A DNA stretch of 64,000 nt, taken from an uncultured Oscillospiraceae bacterium (GTDB lineage: Bacteria > Bacillota > Clostridia > Oscillospirales > Oscillospiraceae). The stretch is taken from the NCBI GenBank assembly GCA_947626345.1, contig CANQSF010000003.1, positions 81,318 to 145,317 on the forward strand, read 5' to 3'. Both the position numbers and the translations under genes were made by a program. Positions 7,687-17,891 of the stretch are shown here, piece after piece. Under the pieces are notes generated by a model that had not been told where the DNA came from, made no database searches, and saw nothing but the letters and a program-made list of their open reading frames with translations. Each line of letters starts with the position of its first letter. Positions within the stretch are counted from its first letter, which is position 1.

Positions 7687-8510
7687 CGGCGATGGACGGA
7701 GGAGCCGAGGCAAGATACCGGCAGTACCGGGACATGATCGAGGCCTGGCTGGCCGGGCGGCTTGTCCCCGCGGGGGACGGAGCGGACGGACTGCGCCAGG
7801 TCATGGCCTACAGTCTGCTGGCCGGGGGCAAGCGGGTGCGGCCCGTGCTGTGCCTGGAGTTCGCCCGCGTCTGCGGGCTGGAGCCGGAGCGGGCGCTGCC
7901 GGCGGCGTGCGCCCTGGAGATGCTCCACACCTACAGCCTGATCCACGACGATCTGCCCTGCATGGACGACGACGATATGCGCCGGGGCCTGCCCACCAGC
8001 CACAAAAAGTTCGGCGAGACAGCCGCCGTGCTGGCGGGGGACTGCCTGCAGGCGGAGGCCTTCGCCGCCGTGTGCGATGCGCCCATCGGAGAGGCGGAGC
8101 GCTCCCGCTGCTGCGGGGTACTGAGCCGCGCCGCCGGGGCGGAGGGGATCTGCGGCGGACAGTATATGGACCTGGGCGCGGGGCCTGACAGCGCCGAGGG
8201 CCTGACGGAGACGGACCTGCGCAAGACCGCCGCCCTCATGGCCGCCGCCTGCGCCATGGGCGCGGCCGCCGCCGGGGCGGGACAGGACACCATCGGCCGG
8301 GCCTACGCCTTCGGCCAGGATCTGGGCATGGCCTTCCAGTGCCGGGACGACGTGCTGGACGGGGACGGCTTCGCGGCCCTGCTGGGCGCGGAGCGGTGCC
8401 AGGCCATGGCCGAGCGCTATACGAACGCCGCTTTGGAGCGGCTGGACGGATTTGAGGACACGGACTTCCTGCGGACGCTGACCGGCTATCTGTGCGGCAG
8501 AACGGTCTGA
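7683..8510 (+). CDS. ispA: polyprenyl (farnesyl) diphosphate synthase, unusual C-terminal gap
   Basis: IspA condenses isopentenyl and dimethylallyl/geranyl diphosphates to farnesyl diphosphate. The first Asp-rich motif DDLPCMDDDD is at about residue 88 and the second, FQCRDDVLD, at about 217. Right after the second motif the sequence passes directly from GDG into FAALLGAERC. The usual segment with the pattern GK..G.D....GK.TY, about 20 residues with conserved lysines, is absent, without a visible frameshift. The GTG at 7683 in a GTGA overlap with xseB, 11 bases after GGAGGAG, is preferred; ATG 7692 is the alternative. Length is 275 residues against about 295 in the family. Confidence 0.85.
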   Translation: MTAMDGGAEARYRQYRDMIEAWLAGRLVPAGDGADGLRQVMAYSLLAGGKRVRPVLCLEFARVCGLEPERALPAACALEMLHTYSLIHDDLPCMDDDDMRRGLPTSHKKFGETAAVLAGDCLQAEAFAAVCDAPIGEAERSRCCGVLSRAAGAEGICGGQYMDLGAGPDSAEGLTETDLRKTAALMAAACAMGAAAAGAGQDTIGRAYAFGQDLGMAFQCRDDVLDGDGFAALLGAERCQAMAERYTNAALERLDGFEDTDFLRTLTGYLCGRTV

Positions 8511-8535
8511 GGAAGGCACAGAGAAAGGAGCAGCC

Positions 8536-10875
8536 ATGACGAAGAGGATCATATGCATGCTGCTGGCGCTGCTGGCGGCGTTCAGCCTGGCCGCGCCGGC
8601 GTTCGCGGCGGAGGAGCCCGGGCCGGATAAGACCGGCACGGTCCTTCCGGAAGAAGCAGAGGAGGCCATGCCCGCGGACGAGACGCCCGATGCGGAGACG
8701 CCGGAGGAGGATACGCCGGAGCCCGCCGTGGAGGTGGAGCCGGAGACCCCGCTCGACCCCAACGTCGTGTCCGGCTCCTGCGGGGCCAACGTGAGATGGT
8801 CCCTGTCGGACGGCGTGCTGACCATCAGCGGCGCCGGCTCCATGACCAACTACATGGGCCGGAGCAACCACGCCCCCTGGTACGGCCGGACCGTCACCTC
8901 CGCGGTGATCGGCGAGGGCGTCACCTCCATCGGCAACGAGGCATTTTATGAGTGCGATGCGCTGACCAGCGTCAGCGTCCCCTCCACCGTCACCTCCATC
9001 GGGTCGGCGGCCTTTGAGGGATGCTACAGCCTGGCCTCCATCCAGCTGCCCGCCGGGATGACCAGCATCGGCGAGCGGGCCTTTTACGACTGCTGGGCGC
9101 TGGGGAGCGTGTCCATCCCGGACTCCGTCCGGACCCTGGGCGCGGACGCCTTTGCCTTCTGCAAGGGCCTGACCAGCGTCAAGCTGCCCAGCGGACTGCG
9201 GCAGCTGGAGCTGCGGGCGTTCAACAACTGCTCCAGCCTGACGGCGGTGACCGTCCCGTCCTCCGTCACGGAGATCGGCGACAGCGCCTTCGACGGCTGC
9301 TCCAGCCTGGCGGAGCTGACGCTGTCCGACTCGCTGCGGACCATCGGCTCCAGCGCCTTCCAGGGCTGCGCCCTGGGCTCCGTCACCGTGCCCGCCTCGG
9401 TGCAGACCATCGGGGACTGGGCCTTTGCCGACTGCACCCGGCTGACCAGCGTCACCATCCTGGGCGCTTCCACCAGGATCGGCCTGCAGGCCTTTTCCAA
9501 CACGCCCTGGAGCGTGCGGGACGGGAACTTCTTCATCCGCAACGGCGTGCTCTATGACTACCAGGGCTCCGGCGGACAGGTCGTCATCCCCGGCACCGTC
9601 ACCGAGGTGGCGGGATACGCCTTCTGCGACGACACTGCCGTCACCGCCGTCACCATCCCTGCCTCGGTGAAGACCATCGGCCAGTGGGCATTTGGCAACA
9701 CCGGCATCACCGGCCTCACCGTGCCCGCCACCGTCGCCGAGATCGGCAGCCAGGCCTTTGGGAACAGCCTGCGTCTTGCCAGCGCCACCGTGGCCGCGAA
9801 GAAGGTGGGGGAGGAGGCCTTCTGGTACTGCCCCGCCCTGACCAGCGTCACCCTGACGGCGGATGTGAGCGCGGTGGGGGACCGGGCCTTTGCCGACTGC
9901 ATGGCGCTGAAGACCCTGACCGTGCTGGGCCGGGACTGCGCTTTTGGGGACATGATCCTGCCCTCGTCCGATGAAGTTGACGTGGTGATCCAGGGCTATC
10001 CCGGCTCCACCGCCGAGACCTTCGCCAAGGCGAACGGCTATACCTTCCGGACCTATGTGGGCCAGCACAAGGACGGCTGGGTCAAGGAGAGCGGCCTGTG
10101 GTATTACATCAAAAACAGCGCCCCCGTCACCGGATGGCTGGACGTGGGCCGGGAGCGGTTCTACTTCGGCCCGGACGGCGTCATGGTCACGGGCAGACAG
10201 GACATCGACGGCAGGACCTATTACTTCAATGAGTCCCACAACGGCTCCTTCGGGGCCATGAAGACCGGCTGGGTGAAGCTGGACGGGATCTATTACTACT
10301 TCAACAAATCCACCGGCGCTATGGTGACCTCGGACTGGGTGCTGGACGGGAAGGTCTGGTACTACCAGGACGCGGACGGAAAGCAGGCGGCCGGGCTGCG
10401 GCAGATCAATGGCAAGAGCTACTACCTCAATGAAAAGCACGACGGCACCTACGGGGCCATGAAGACCGGCTGGGTGAAGCTGGACGGGGTCTATTACTAC
10501 TTCAGCGCCTCCGCCGGCGGCGCCATGGTCACGTCGGCCTGGGTGCTGGACGGGAGGACCTGGTACTACCAGGACGCGGACGGAAAGCAGGCGGCCGGGC
10601 TGCGCCAGATAGGCGGCAAGAGCTACTATCTCAACGAAAAGCATGACGGCTCCTACGGCGCCATGAAGACCGGCTGGGTGGCTCTGGACGGGACCTATTA
10701 CTACTTCAGCGCCTCCGCCGGCGGCGCCATGCACACCGGCTGGCTCCAGGACGGCAGGGACCGGTACTATATGGACGGCAGCGGCGCGATGCTGGTGGGC
10801 TGGCAGCAGATCGACGGCGTGCGGTACTACTTCAACGAGTCCCACGACGGCTCCTACGGCGCGCTCCGCGGATGA
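8536..10875 (+). CDS. secreted BspA-like leucine-rich repeat protein with choline-binding-type repeats
   Basis: A 779-residue surface protein. Residues 1-24 form a signal peptide ending in AFA; a Pro/Glu/Asp-rich linker follows (about 25-75). Residues 95-490 carry BspA-type leucine-rich repeats of about 23 residues with the pattern G..F..C..L..V..P.SV..IG..AF. From about 510 to the end come about a dozen aromatic 20-residue cell-wall-binding repeats (GW....G.WYY....G.M). This layout suits a wall-attached adhesin. It has AAAGGAG before the ATG. It sits between ispA and dxs, which are normally adjacent, so it looks like an insertion into the isoprenoid run. Confidence 0.9.
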   Translation: MTKRIICMLLALLAAFSLAAPAFAAEEPGPDKTGTVLPEEAEEAMPADETPDAETPEEDTPEPAVEVEPETPLDPNVVSGSCGANVRWSLSDGVLTISGAGSMTNYMGRSNHAPWYGRTVTSAVIGEGVTSIGNEAFYECDALTSVSVPSTVTSIGSAAFEGCYSLASIQLPAGMTSIGERAFYDCWALGSVSIPDSVRTLGADAFAFCKGLTSVKLPSGLRQLELRAFNNCSSLTAVTVPSSVTEIGDSAFDGCSSLAELTLSDSLRTIGSSAFQGCALGSVTVPASVQTIGDWAFADCTRLTSVTILGASTRIGLQAFSNTPWSVRDGNFFIRNGVLYDYQGSGGQVVIPGTVTEVAGYAFCDDTAVTAVTIPASVKTIGQWAFGNTGITGLTVPATVAEIGSQAFGNSLRLASATVAAKKVGEEAFWYCPALTSVTLTADVSAVGDRAFADCMALKTLTVLGRDCAFGDMILPSSDEVDVVIQGYPGSTAETFAKANGYTFRTYVGQHKDGWVKESGLWYYIKNSAPVTGWLDVGRERFYFGPDGVMVTGRQDIDGRTYYFNESHNGSFGAMKTGWVKLDGIYYYFNKSTGAMVTSDWVLDGKVWYYQDADGKQAAGLRQINGKSYYLNEKHDGTYGAMKTGWVKLDGVYYYFSASAGGAMVTSAWVLDGRTWYYQDADGKQAAGLRQIGGKSYYLNEKHDGSYGAMKTGWVALDGTYYYFSASAGGAMHTGWLQDGRDRYYMDGSGAMLVGWQQIDGVRYYFNESHDGSYGALRG

Positions 10876-10913
10876 GGAGAGCTGCAAATTTATTCATCCG
10901 ATTTTGAAAATAT

Positions 10914-10948
10914 GCAAAATACACCTTGAAAATCAGGGTGTATTTTGC
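10914..10948 (+). promoter_or_regulatory. inverted repeat surrounding the dxs promoter
   Basis: GCAAAATACACC (10914-10925) and GGTGTATTTTGC (10937-10948) form a perfect 12-bp inverted repeat with an 11-base loop. The left arm abuts the -35 box and the right arm fills the rest of the spacer. It could be a terminator for the upstream gene or an operator for dxs; there is no free T-run after it beyond the arm itself. Confidence 0.6.
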
Positions 10949-10954
10949 TATCAT
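10926..10954 (+). promoter_or_regulatory. sigma-A promoter of dxs
   Basis: TTGAAA (10926-10931), a 17-bp spacer, and TATCAT (10949-10954) with TGC directly before it form a strong extended -10 promoter. It starts transcription about 35 bp before the dxs ATG and explains how dxs is expressed despite the gene inserted upstream. Confidence 0.75.
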
Positions 10955-10997
10955 ATAGGGACTTGCGAGAACGATCTCGGACATAGATGGAGCCGAT

Positions 10998-12854
10998 ATG
11001 AGTTTATTGGATAACATACATTCTCCCGCCGACGTGAGGGCCCTCCCGGCCGAGGCGCTGGACGCGCTGTGCGCGGAGATCAGAGAGCGGCTGGTGACCG
11101 AGCTTGCAGTGCACGGGGGACATCTGGCCTCCAATCTGGGGGCGGTGGAGCTGACCGTGGCCCTGCACCGGGTATACGACACCAGCCGGGACCGGCTGGT
11201 GTTCGACGTGGGCCACCAGTGCTATACCCATAAGCTGCTCACCGGCCGGCAGGACTTCACCGACTTCCGGGACATGGGGGGCATAGCCGGGTTCCCCCGG
11301 CCCGGTGAGAGCGTCCACGACGCCTTCATCGCCGGCCACGCCTCCGACTCCGTGTCCGTGGCGCTGGGCATGGCCCGGGCCCGCACGGCCCTGGGGGCGG
11401 ACTACGACGTGGTCGCCCTCATCGGGGACGGGGCGCTGAACGGCGGCATGGCCTTTGAGGGCCTCTCCGACGCCGGACACAGCGGCGAGCCGCTGGTGGT
11501 GGTGCTCAACGACAACGGCATGAGCATCAACGAGAGCGTGGGCGGCCTGGCGGCGATGCTGGGCCGGATGCGCACCCGGGTGGAGTATATCCGCTTCAAG
11601 AAGTGGTACCGCCAGACCATCATGCCCCACATCCCCGGACTGAACAAGGTCCTGGCCCGGGCCAAGCGGTGGCTGAAGGAGCGGCTCATCCCGGACAACA
11701 TCTTCGACGACTTCGGCTATGAATACATCGGCCCCATCAACGGCCACGACATCCGGAAGGTGGAGAACGCCATCCGCTGGGCCAAGGAATACCGGGCGCC
11801 GGTGCTGGTGCACGTGATCACCCAGAAGGGCCGGGGCTACGGCCCGGCAGAGCGGGACCCGGAGACCTTCCACGGCGTGGGCGCCTTCGATCCGGACAGC
11901 GGCGAGCCCCGCCCCACGGGGGAGGACTTCTCCGCCGTGTTCGGCCGGACCATGACGGGGCTGGCCGGGGAGGACCCGACCGTGGTGGCCATCACCGCCG
12001 CCATGAAGGAGGGCACTGGCCTCATCGGCTTTCAGCAGGCGTGGCCCGACCGGTTCTTCGACGTGGGCATCGCCGAGGAGCACGCCTGCGCCATGGCCGC
12101 AGGCATGGCCGCCCAGGGGCTGAAGCCGGTGTTCGCGGTGTATTCCACTTTTTTGCAGAGAAGCTATGATATGCTGATCCACGACGTGGCCCTCATGGGG
12201 CTGCACGTGGTGCTGGCCGTGGACCGGGCGGGCATCGTGGGCCGGGACGGGGTGACCCATCAGGGCAGCTTCGACGTGGCCTATCTCTCCAGCGTGCCGG
12301 GGATGAAGATCTACGCCCCCGCCAGCTTCGCGGAGCTGCGGACCATGCTGCGAAAGGCGGTGCTGGAGGATACGGGGCCCGTGGCGGTGCGCTATCCCCG
12401 GGGCGGGGAGGGAGGCTACCTGGCCGACAGCTCCGACGAGCCGGCCAAGACGTTGTATTTCCACGGTGATGACGTCACCATCGTGTCCTACGGCACGGAG
12501 ATCAACGAGGCCATGATGGCCGCCCGGATGCTCCGGAACGGGGGCATCGAGCCGGAGGTCATCAAGCTGAACGTGCTGGCGCCGCTGGATACGGCGGCGG
12601 TGCTGGCTTCGGTGCGCCGGACCGGGGCGCTGCTAGTGGCGGAGGAGGCCTGCGCCGCCGGATGCATAGGCGAGCAGCTACTGGCCGCGGCGGAGCAGGC
12701 GGGCATCGCCCTGCGTGCGGTACGGCTGGTGAATCTGGGCGACGGCGTGCTGGAGCACGGCGAGCCCTGGAAGCTGCGGGAGAAGATGGGACTGGACAAC
12801 GGCTCTCTGATGAGGACCGTTTTGGAGATGCTGCATGGCGAAGAAAAGGCTTGA
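10998..12854 (+). CDS. dxs: 1-deoxy-D-xylulose-5-phosphate synthase
   Basis: A 618-residue thiamine-diphosphate enzyme that joins pyruvate and glyceraldehyde-3-phosphate in the first step of the MEP isoprenoid pathway. The N-terminal domain has the GHQCYTHK motif and [13 protein letters not shown] (about residue 146) for Mg-thiamine binding; the middle domain has [13 protein letters not shown] (about 360) with the catalytic Glu; [15 protein letters not shown] follows. The C-terminal transketolase domain is complete. It overlaps tlyA by 20 bases. Length is typical. Confidence 0.97.
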   Translation: MSLLDNIHSPADVRALPAEALDALCAEIRERLVTELAVHGGHLASNLGAVELTVALHRVYDTSRDRLVFDVGHQCYTHKLLTGRQDFTDFRDMGGIAGFPRPGESVHDAFIAGHASDSVSVALGMARARTALGADYDVVALIGDGALNGGMAFEGLSDAGHSGEPLVVVLNDNGMSINESVGGLAAMLGRMRTRVEYIRFKKWYRQTIMPHIPGLNKVLARAKRWLKERLIPDNIFDDFGYEYIGPINGHDIRKVENAIRWAKEYRAPVLVHVITQKGRGYGPAERDPETFHGVGAFDPDSGEPRPTGEDFSAVFGRTMTGLAGEDPTVVAITAAMKEGTGLIGFQQAWPDRFFDVGIAEEHACAMAAGMAAQGLKPVFAVYSTFLQRSYDMLIHDVALMGLHVVLAVDRAGIVGRDGVTHQGSFDVAYLSSVPGMKIYAPASFAELRTMLRKAVLEDTGPVAVRYPRGGEGGYLADSSDEPAKTLYFHGDDVTIVSYGTEINEAMMAARMLRNGGIEPEVIKLNVLAPLDTAAVLASVRRTGALLVAEEACAAGCIGEQLLAAAEQAGIALRAVRLVNLGDGVLEHGEPWKLREKMGLDNGSLMRTVLEMLHGEEKA

Positions 12855-13650
12855 CCAGCGGGTATACGACCTGGGCCTGGCGGAGAGCCGGGAGAAGGCC
12901 AAGGCGCTCATCATGGCCGGGAGCGTGTACGTCAACGGCGAGAGGCAGACCAAGCCCGGCGCGCCGGTGGCCGACGGGGCGGACGTGGCGGTAAAGGGCG
13001 AGAAGCTGGCCTACGTCAGCCGGGGCGGACTAAAGCTGGAAAAGGCCCTGGACACCTTCGGCGTGGACCCGGCGGGACTGGTGTGCGTGGACTGCGGCGC
13101 CTCCACCGGCGGCTTCACCGACTGCCTGCTGCAGCGGGGCGCGGCGCGGGTGTACGCCGTGGACGTGGGCTATGGGCAGCTGGCCTGGAGCCTGCGCAGC
13201 GATGAGCGGGTCACTGTCATGGAGCGCACCAATGCCCGAAACCTGACGCCGGAGATGTTCGGCCGGGCCATGGACCTGGCGGTGATGGATATGTCTTTCA
13301 TCTCCCTGCGGCTGGTGCTGCCGGCGGTGAAGACGGTCTTGAGACCGGACGGGCAGGTGATCTGCCTCATCAAGCCCCAGTTCGAGGCCGGCCGGGAAAA
13401 GGTGGGCAAAAAGGGCGTGGTCCGGGATCCGGAGGTCCACCGGCAGGTGCTGGAGGATACGCTGGCAGCGGCGGAGGAGATGGGCTTTTCCCTGCGGGGC
13501 CTCACCTTTTCCCCGGTGCGGGGCCCGGAGGGGAATATCGAATATCTCGCCTGGCTGGGCCTGGGCGGACAGAGCGTACCGGCGGACTGCGCCGGCGTGG
13601 TGCGCGCATCCCATGAGGCCCTGGACGGCGGGAGAGGAGAGGGAACATGA
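12835..13650 (+). CDS. tlyA: TlyA family rRNA (cytidine-2'-O)-methyltransferase
   Basis: A 271-residue protein with an N-terminal S4 RNA-binding domain (residues 1-65, [20 protein letters not shown]) and an FtsJ-like SAM-dependent methyltransferase domain with [18 protein letters not shown] (about 82-99) and the later [17 protein letters not shown]. The family 2'-O-methylates cytidines in rRNA; some members are called hemolysins. In clostridial genomes it sits between dxs and nadK as here, overlapping both. Confidence 0.92.
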   Translation: MAKKRLDQRVYDLGLAESREKAKALIMAGSVYVNGERQTKPGAPVADGADVAVKGEKLAYVSRGGLKLEKALDTFGVDPAGLVCVDCGASTGGFTDCLLQRGAARVYAVDVGYGQLAWSLRSDERVTVMERTNARNLTPEMFGRAMDLAVMDMSFISLRLVLPAVKTVLRPDGQVICLIKPQFEAGREKVGKKGVVRDPEVHRQVLEDTLAAAEEMGFSLRGLTFSPVRGPEGNIEYLAWLGLGGQSVPADCAGVVRASHEALDGGRGEGT

Positions 13651-14504
13651 GCAGACTGGTGGTGCTGTGCCCCAACGTCCAGCGGGACGCCGATTTTTCC
13701 GTGACGGCGGCGGTGAAGGCCATGCTGGAGGAGGAGGGCCATGAGGCGGCCGTGTGCCCCGTATGCGGGGAGCGGTGGGACCCGCCTCCCTTCGAGACCA
13801 TGGCGCTGGAGGATGCGCTGCCCCGGGCGGACCTGCTGGTCACCCTGGGGGGCGACGGCACCATCCTGCGCATCGCGCCCCAGCTGATGCGCCACAGCGT
13901 GCCTCTGGTGGGGGTGAACCTGGGCCACACCGGGTTCCTCACGGAGCTGGACCGGGACAACGTGGGCCTGCTGCGCCAGGCCGCGGCGGGGGAGTTCGAG
14001 CCGGTGCCCCGGATGATGCTGGACGTGGCCGTCTGGCGGGACGGGCAGAAGGTGTTCACGGACACGGCCCTGAACGACGCGGTGATATCCGGCATCGTGC
14101 AGAACGTGCGCCTCACCGCCCTGGGCGACGGCAAGCGGATCCTGGCCTTCTCCGGCGACGGGATCATCGTCTCCACGCCCACGGGCTCCACGGCCTATTC
14201 CATGGCGGCGGGCGGACCGCTGGTGGAGCCGGACGCGGAGGGGATCATCCTCACGCCCATCTGCGCCCATATGCTGGCGGCCCGGAGCTTCGTGCTCAAG
14301 CCGGAGAGGACGGTGTCCGTGGTGCCCGAGGGCGTGAGCGAGGGGCGCCGGTGCGTGCTGAGCGTGGACGGCCGGGGCCTGACGGACCTGTACGACGGGG
14401 ACGAGGTGGCGGTCACGAAATCCCGATACAGACTGCTCGTTGCCCATCTGGGCACCAAGAGCTTTTATGAGACGGCATTTGAAAAATTGGGGGAGAAAGC
14501 ATGA
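13647..14504 (+). CDS. nadK: NAD kinase
   Basis: A 285-residue kinase that phosphorylates NAD to NADP. It shows the GGDGT motif (about residues 68-72, [13 protein letters not shown]), the [11 protein letters not shown] loop, ALNDAVI and the [17 protein letters not shown] signature. It overlaps tlyA and argR in 4-base overlaps and so belongs to the dxs-tlyA-nadK-argR-recN-tyrS operon. Confidence 0.96.
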   Translation: MSRLVVLCPNVQRDADFSVTAAVKAMLEEEGHEAAVCPVCGERWDPPPFETMALEDALPRADLLVTLGGDGTILRIAPQLMRHSVPLVGVNLGHTGFLTELDRDNVGLLRQAAAGEFEPVPRMMLDVAVWRDGQKVFTDTALNDAVISGIVQNVRLTALGDGKRILAFSGDGIIVSTPTGSTAYSMAAGGPLVEPDAEGIILTPICAHMLAARSFVLKPERTVSVVPEGVSEGRRCVLSVDGRGLTDLYDGDEVAVTKSRYRLLVAHLGTKSFYETAFEKLGEKA

Positions 14505-14956
14505 AGACGTCGAGACAGAGCGTGATCCTGGACATCATCGCCCAGGAGGATATCGAGACCCAGGGCCAGCTGCTGGAGGCGCTGCGGGTCCGGGGCGTGA
14601 GCAGCACCCAGGCCACCGTTTCCCGGGACATCAAGGAGCTGCGGCTGGTCAAGGAGATCGGCCCCAGCGGCCGATACCGCTACGCCCAGGCGGATCAGGA
14701 CGAGACCAACGAGGCGTCCCGCCGGCTGGAGGAGATCTTCCGGGAGGGCTGCGTGGGGTTCGACCACGCGCTGCATACCGTGGTGGTGAAGACCCTGCCG
14801 GGGCTGGCCTCGGCGGTGTGCGCCTCCATCGACGCCATGGGCGACGACTCCATCCTGGGGTCCGTGGCCGGCGACGACACGGCCATCATCGTGCTGCGCA
14901 ACGCCGCCTCCGCCGAGAGGCTGTGCGCCCAGCTGCGCCGCGCCTATAAGAGGTAA
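14501..14956 (+). CDS. argR: arginine repressor ArgR/AhrC
   Basis: A 151-residue repressor with an N-terminal winged helix (STQATVSRDIKELRLVK, about residues 36-52) and a C-terminal arginine-binding oligomerisation domain with GDDTAIIVLRN. It binds ARG boxes (paired TGAAT...ATTCA half sites) with arginine. Its place before recN is conserved across Firmicutes. A possible target is the amino-acid importer promoter near 33000. Confidence 0.96.
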   Translation: MKTSRQSVILDIIAQEDIETQGQLLEALRVRGVSSTQATVSRDIKELRLVKEIGPSGRYRYAQADQDETNEASRRLEEIFREGCVGFDHALHTVVVKTLPGLASAVCASIDAMGDDSILGSVAGDDTAIIVLRNAASAERLCAQLRRAYKR

Positions 14957-14962
14957 ACGACG

Positions 14963-16678
14963 ATGCTGAGAAGTCTCCACATCGAAAATATCGCGGTGGT
15001 GGAGCGCTCCGACGTCCAGTTCCGGGAGGGACTGAACGTGCTGACCGGCGAGACCGGCGCGGGCAAATCCATCGTCATCGACGCGCTGTACGCCGTCATC
15101 GGGGGCCGGACCAGCCGGGAGCTGGTGCGCTCCGGGGCGGAGCGGGCGCTGGCCGCCGCCGTGTTCGACGCGGACGCGGCCGCCGGCTGGTGCGCCGAAA
15201 ACGGCGTGGAGCCGGAGGACGGGACGCTGATCGTGCAGCGGACGGTGTCCGCCGACGGCAAGGGGTCCTGCCGGGTCAACGGCGTGCCCGTGACGGTGGC
15301 GCAGCTGCGCGCCCTGGGCTCGCTGCTGGTGGATATCCACGGCCAGAACGACGGCCGGCAGCTGCTGGACGAGGGCCGGCACCTGGACTATCTGGACGCC
15401 TTCGCCCAGAACGGGGCGGCGCTGGACGCCTATAAGGCCGCCTACGGCGCCTATATGGCCAACGAGCGGGAGATCCAGCGCCTTTCCCTGGACGACGAGA
15501 CCCGCCGCCGTCTGGCGGAGAGCCTCACCTACCGGGTCCAGGAGCTGGAAAAGGCCCAGCTGAAGGCCGGCGAGGAGGCCCAGCTGGAGAGCCGGTCCGC
15601 CCTGCTGCGCAACGGCGAGAAGCTGCGGGAGGCCGCCGAGGGGGCGTTCACCGCCCTCTATGGCGACGACGGCTCCGCGGTGGAGCTGGCCGGCCAGGCC
15701 AGAGGCTGGCTCAGCCGGGCCCGGGGCTGGAGCGCCGATCTGGCGGCGGCGGACGACACCCTCTCCGAGGCGGTAGCCCTGCTGCAGGACGCGGCGGAGC
15801 GGGTCCGGGACGTGTGGGACAGCCTGGATTTCTCCCCGGAGGAGTTCGACCGGGTGGAGGGACGGCTGGCCCAGCTGCGGCGGCTGGAGAAGAAATTCTC
15901 CGTCCCCGACGAGGCGGCGCTGCTGGCGCTCTATGAGGAGTCGGCCGCGCGCCTGGCGGAGATCGAATACGGCGACGAGGCGCTGGAAAAGCTCACCCAA
16001 AAGCGCGAGGCGCTGAAAAAGGACTGCCTGGCCGCGGCGGAGAAGCTGACGCGCACCCGCCGGCAGGCGGGAAAGGACCTGGCATCGCGGGTGGAGCAGG
16101 AGCTGAAGGAGCTGAGCATGCCCTCCGTCCGGTTCGTGACGGAGCTGGCGCCCATGACCGGCCAGCCGGGCTTCGGCCCCAAGGGGGCGGACGAGGTGCG
16201 CTTTCTCATGAGCGCCAACGCCGGCGAGACGCCGGGCCGCATCTCCAAGATCGCCTCCGGCGGCGAGCTGAGCCGGATCATGCTGGCGCTGAAGACCGTG
16301 TTCGGCCAGAACGACCCGGTGCCCACGGCGGTGTTCGACGAGATCGACACCGGCGTGTCCGGCGTGGCCGCCAGCCGGGTGGGGGAGAAGCTGGCCCTCA
16401 CCGGCATGCAGCGGCAGGTGCTGTGCGTCAGTCACCTTGCGCAGATCGCCGCCATGGCCGACAGCCAGTATCTCATCGAGAAGGCCGAGAAGAACGGCCG
16501 GACCTATACCACCGTGACGGAGCTGGACCGGGCCGGCCGGCGCCGGGAGATCGCCCGGCTCACCGGCGGGGACAACATCACCGAGACGACCACCGCCTCC
16601 GCTGAGGAGCAGCTGACGGCGGCGGACGCATGGAAAGAAAAACAGCATAGAGGAGAGAAGAGACATGACTCTGTATGA
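14963..16678 (+). CDS. recN: DNA repair protein RecN
   Basis: A 571-residue SMC-like ATPase acting in double-strand break repair. Walker A GETGAGKS is at about residue 29, a coiled-coil region spans about 155-370, the signature SGGELSR is at about 431 and the Walker B VFDEIDTGVSG at about 457. It starts six bases after argR and its last 14 bases overlap tyrS. Confidence 0.96.
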   Translation: MLRSLHIENIAVVERSDVQFREGLNVLTGETGAGKSIVIDALYAVIGGRTSRELVRSGAERALAAAVFDADAAAGWCAENGVEPEDGTLIVQRTVSADGKGSCRVNGVPVTVAQLRALGSLLVDIHGQNDGRQLLDEGRHLDYLDAFAQNGAALDAYKAAYGAYMANEREIQRLSLDDETRRRLAESLTYRVQELEKAQLKAGEEAQLESRSALLRNGEKLREAAEGAFTALYGDDGSAVELAGQARGWLSRARGWSADLAAADDTLSEAVALLQDAAERVRDVWDSLDFSPEEFDRVEGRLAQLRRLEKKFSVPDEAALLALYEESAARLAEIEYGDEALEKLTQKREALKKDCLAAAEKLTRTRRQAGKDLASRVEQELKELSMPSVRFVTELAPMTGQPGFGPKGADEVRFLMSANAGETPGRISKIASGGELSRIMLALKTVFGQNDPVPTAVFDEIDTGVSGVAASRVGEKLALTGMQRQVLCVSHLAQIAAMADSQYLIEKAEKNGRTYTTVTELDRAGRRREIARLTGGDNITETTTASAEEQLTAADAWKEKQHRGEKRHDSV

Positions 16679-17891
16679 CGAACTGACCGCCCGGGGGCTC
16701 ATCGCCCAGGTGACGGATGAGGACAAGATCAAGGACCTGATCAACGCGGGCAAGGCCACCTTTTATATCGGCTTCGACTGCACGGCGGACAGCCTGACCG
16801 CCGGCCACTTCGTGACGCTCACGTTCATGAAGCGGCTGCAGCAGGCTGGAAACAAGCCTATCGCCCTCATCGGCGGCGGCACCACCATGATCGGCGACCC
16901 CTCCGGCCGCTCCGACATGCGCAAGATGCTCACCAAGGAGGCCATCGACCACAACGCCGAGTGCTTCAAGCGCCAGATGGAGAACTTCATCGACTTCGGC
17001 GAGGGCCCCGGCCAGGCCATGATGGTCAACAACGCCGACTGGCTGCTGGACCTCAACTACGTGGACCTGCTGCGGGAGGTGGGCGCCTGCTTTTCCGTGA
17101 ACAACATGCTCCGGGCCGAGTGCTACAAGCAGCGGATGGAGAAGGGGCTCAGCTTCCTGGAGTTCAACTACATGATCATGCAGTCCTACGACTTTTACCA
17201 CATGTTCCAGACCCTGGGCTGCAACATGCAGTTTGGCGGAAACGACCAGTGGAGCAACATGCTGGGCGGCACGGAGCTGATCCGCCGGAAGCTGGGCAAG
17301 GACGCCTACGCCATGACCGTGAGCCTGCTCACCGACTCCAACGGCATGAAGATGGGCAAGACCGCCGGCAACGCCGTGTGGCTGGACCCCAACAAGACCA
17401 GCCCCTACGACTTTTACCAGTACTGGCGCAACGTGGGCGACGGGGACGTGATGAAGTGCATCCGCATGCTCACCTTCCTGCCCCTGGAGCAGATCCAGGA
17501 GATGGACCACTGGAAGGATCAGCAGATCAACCAGGCCAAGGAGATCCTGGCCTACGAGCTGACCAAGATGGTCCACGGCGAGGAGGAGGCCCGGAAGGCC
17601 CAGAACGCCGCCAAGGCCCTCTTCGGCGCTGGCTCCGGCGAGGAGATGCCGGTGACCGAGCTGACCGAGGCCGACCTTACCGACGGGGCCATCGACATCA
17701 AGGTGCTGATGGTGAAGGCGGGGCTGGTGAAGTCCAACTCCGAGGCCCGGCAGAACATCGCCCAGGGCGGCGTGACCCTGGACGGGGAGAAGGTGAGCGA
17801 TCTGTTCCTGTCCGTGCCGGCGGAAAAGCTGCGCCAGGGCGTGCTGCTCCGGCGTGGCAAGAAGAACTATCGGAAGGTCATCTTAAAGTGA
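16665..17891 (+). CDS. tyrS: tyrosyl-tRNA synthetase
   Basis: A 408-residue class I synthetase that charges tRNA-Tyr. The HIGH-equivalent is LTAGHFVTL (about residues 45-53), the KMSKS-equivalent is KMGKTAGNAVWL (about 228), and a C-terminal S4 domain covers about 345-400. The ATG at 16665 follows AGGAGAGAAGAG and overlaps recN. No T-box is visible since the gene has no leader; it depends on read-through. Its neighbour is an aromatic-amino-acid-type importer. Confidence 0.96.
   Translation: MTLYDELTARGLIAQVTDEDKIKDLINAGKATFYIGFDCTADSLTAGHFVTLTFMKRLQQAGNKPIALIGGGTTMIGDPSGRSDMRKMLTKEAIDHNAECFKRQMENFIDFGEGPGQAMMVNNADWLLDLNYVDLLREVGACFSVNNMLRAECYKQRMEKGLSFLEFNYMIMQSYDFYHMFQTLGCNMQFGGNDQWSNMLGGTELIRRKLGKDAYAMTVSLLTDSNGMKMGKTAGNAVWLDPNKTSPYDFYQYWRNVGDGDVMKCIRMLTFLPLEQIQEMDHWKDQQINQAKEILAYELTKMVHGEEEARKAQNAAKALFGAGSGEEMPVTELTEADLTDGAIDIKVLMVKAGLVKSNSEARQNIAQGGVTLDGEKVSDLFLSVPAEKLRQGVLLRRGKKNYRKVILK

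Noticed and set aside
8236..10887. A very long open frame antisense to the LRR surface protein, and many similar antisense frames elsewhere
   Set aside because: GC-rich codons leave antisense frames open. The predicted proteins are His/Arg/Gly/Ala-rich shadows without family features.
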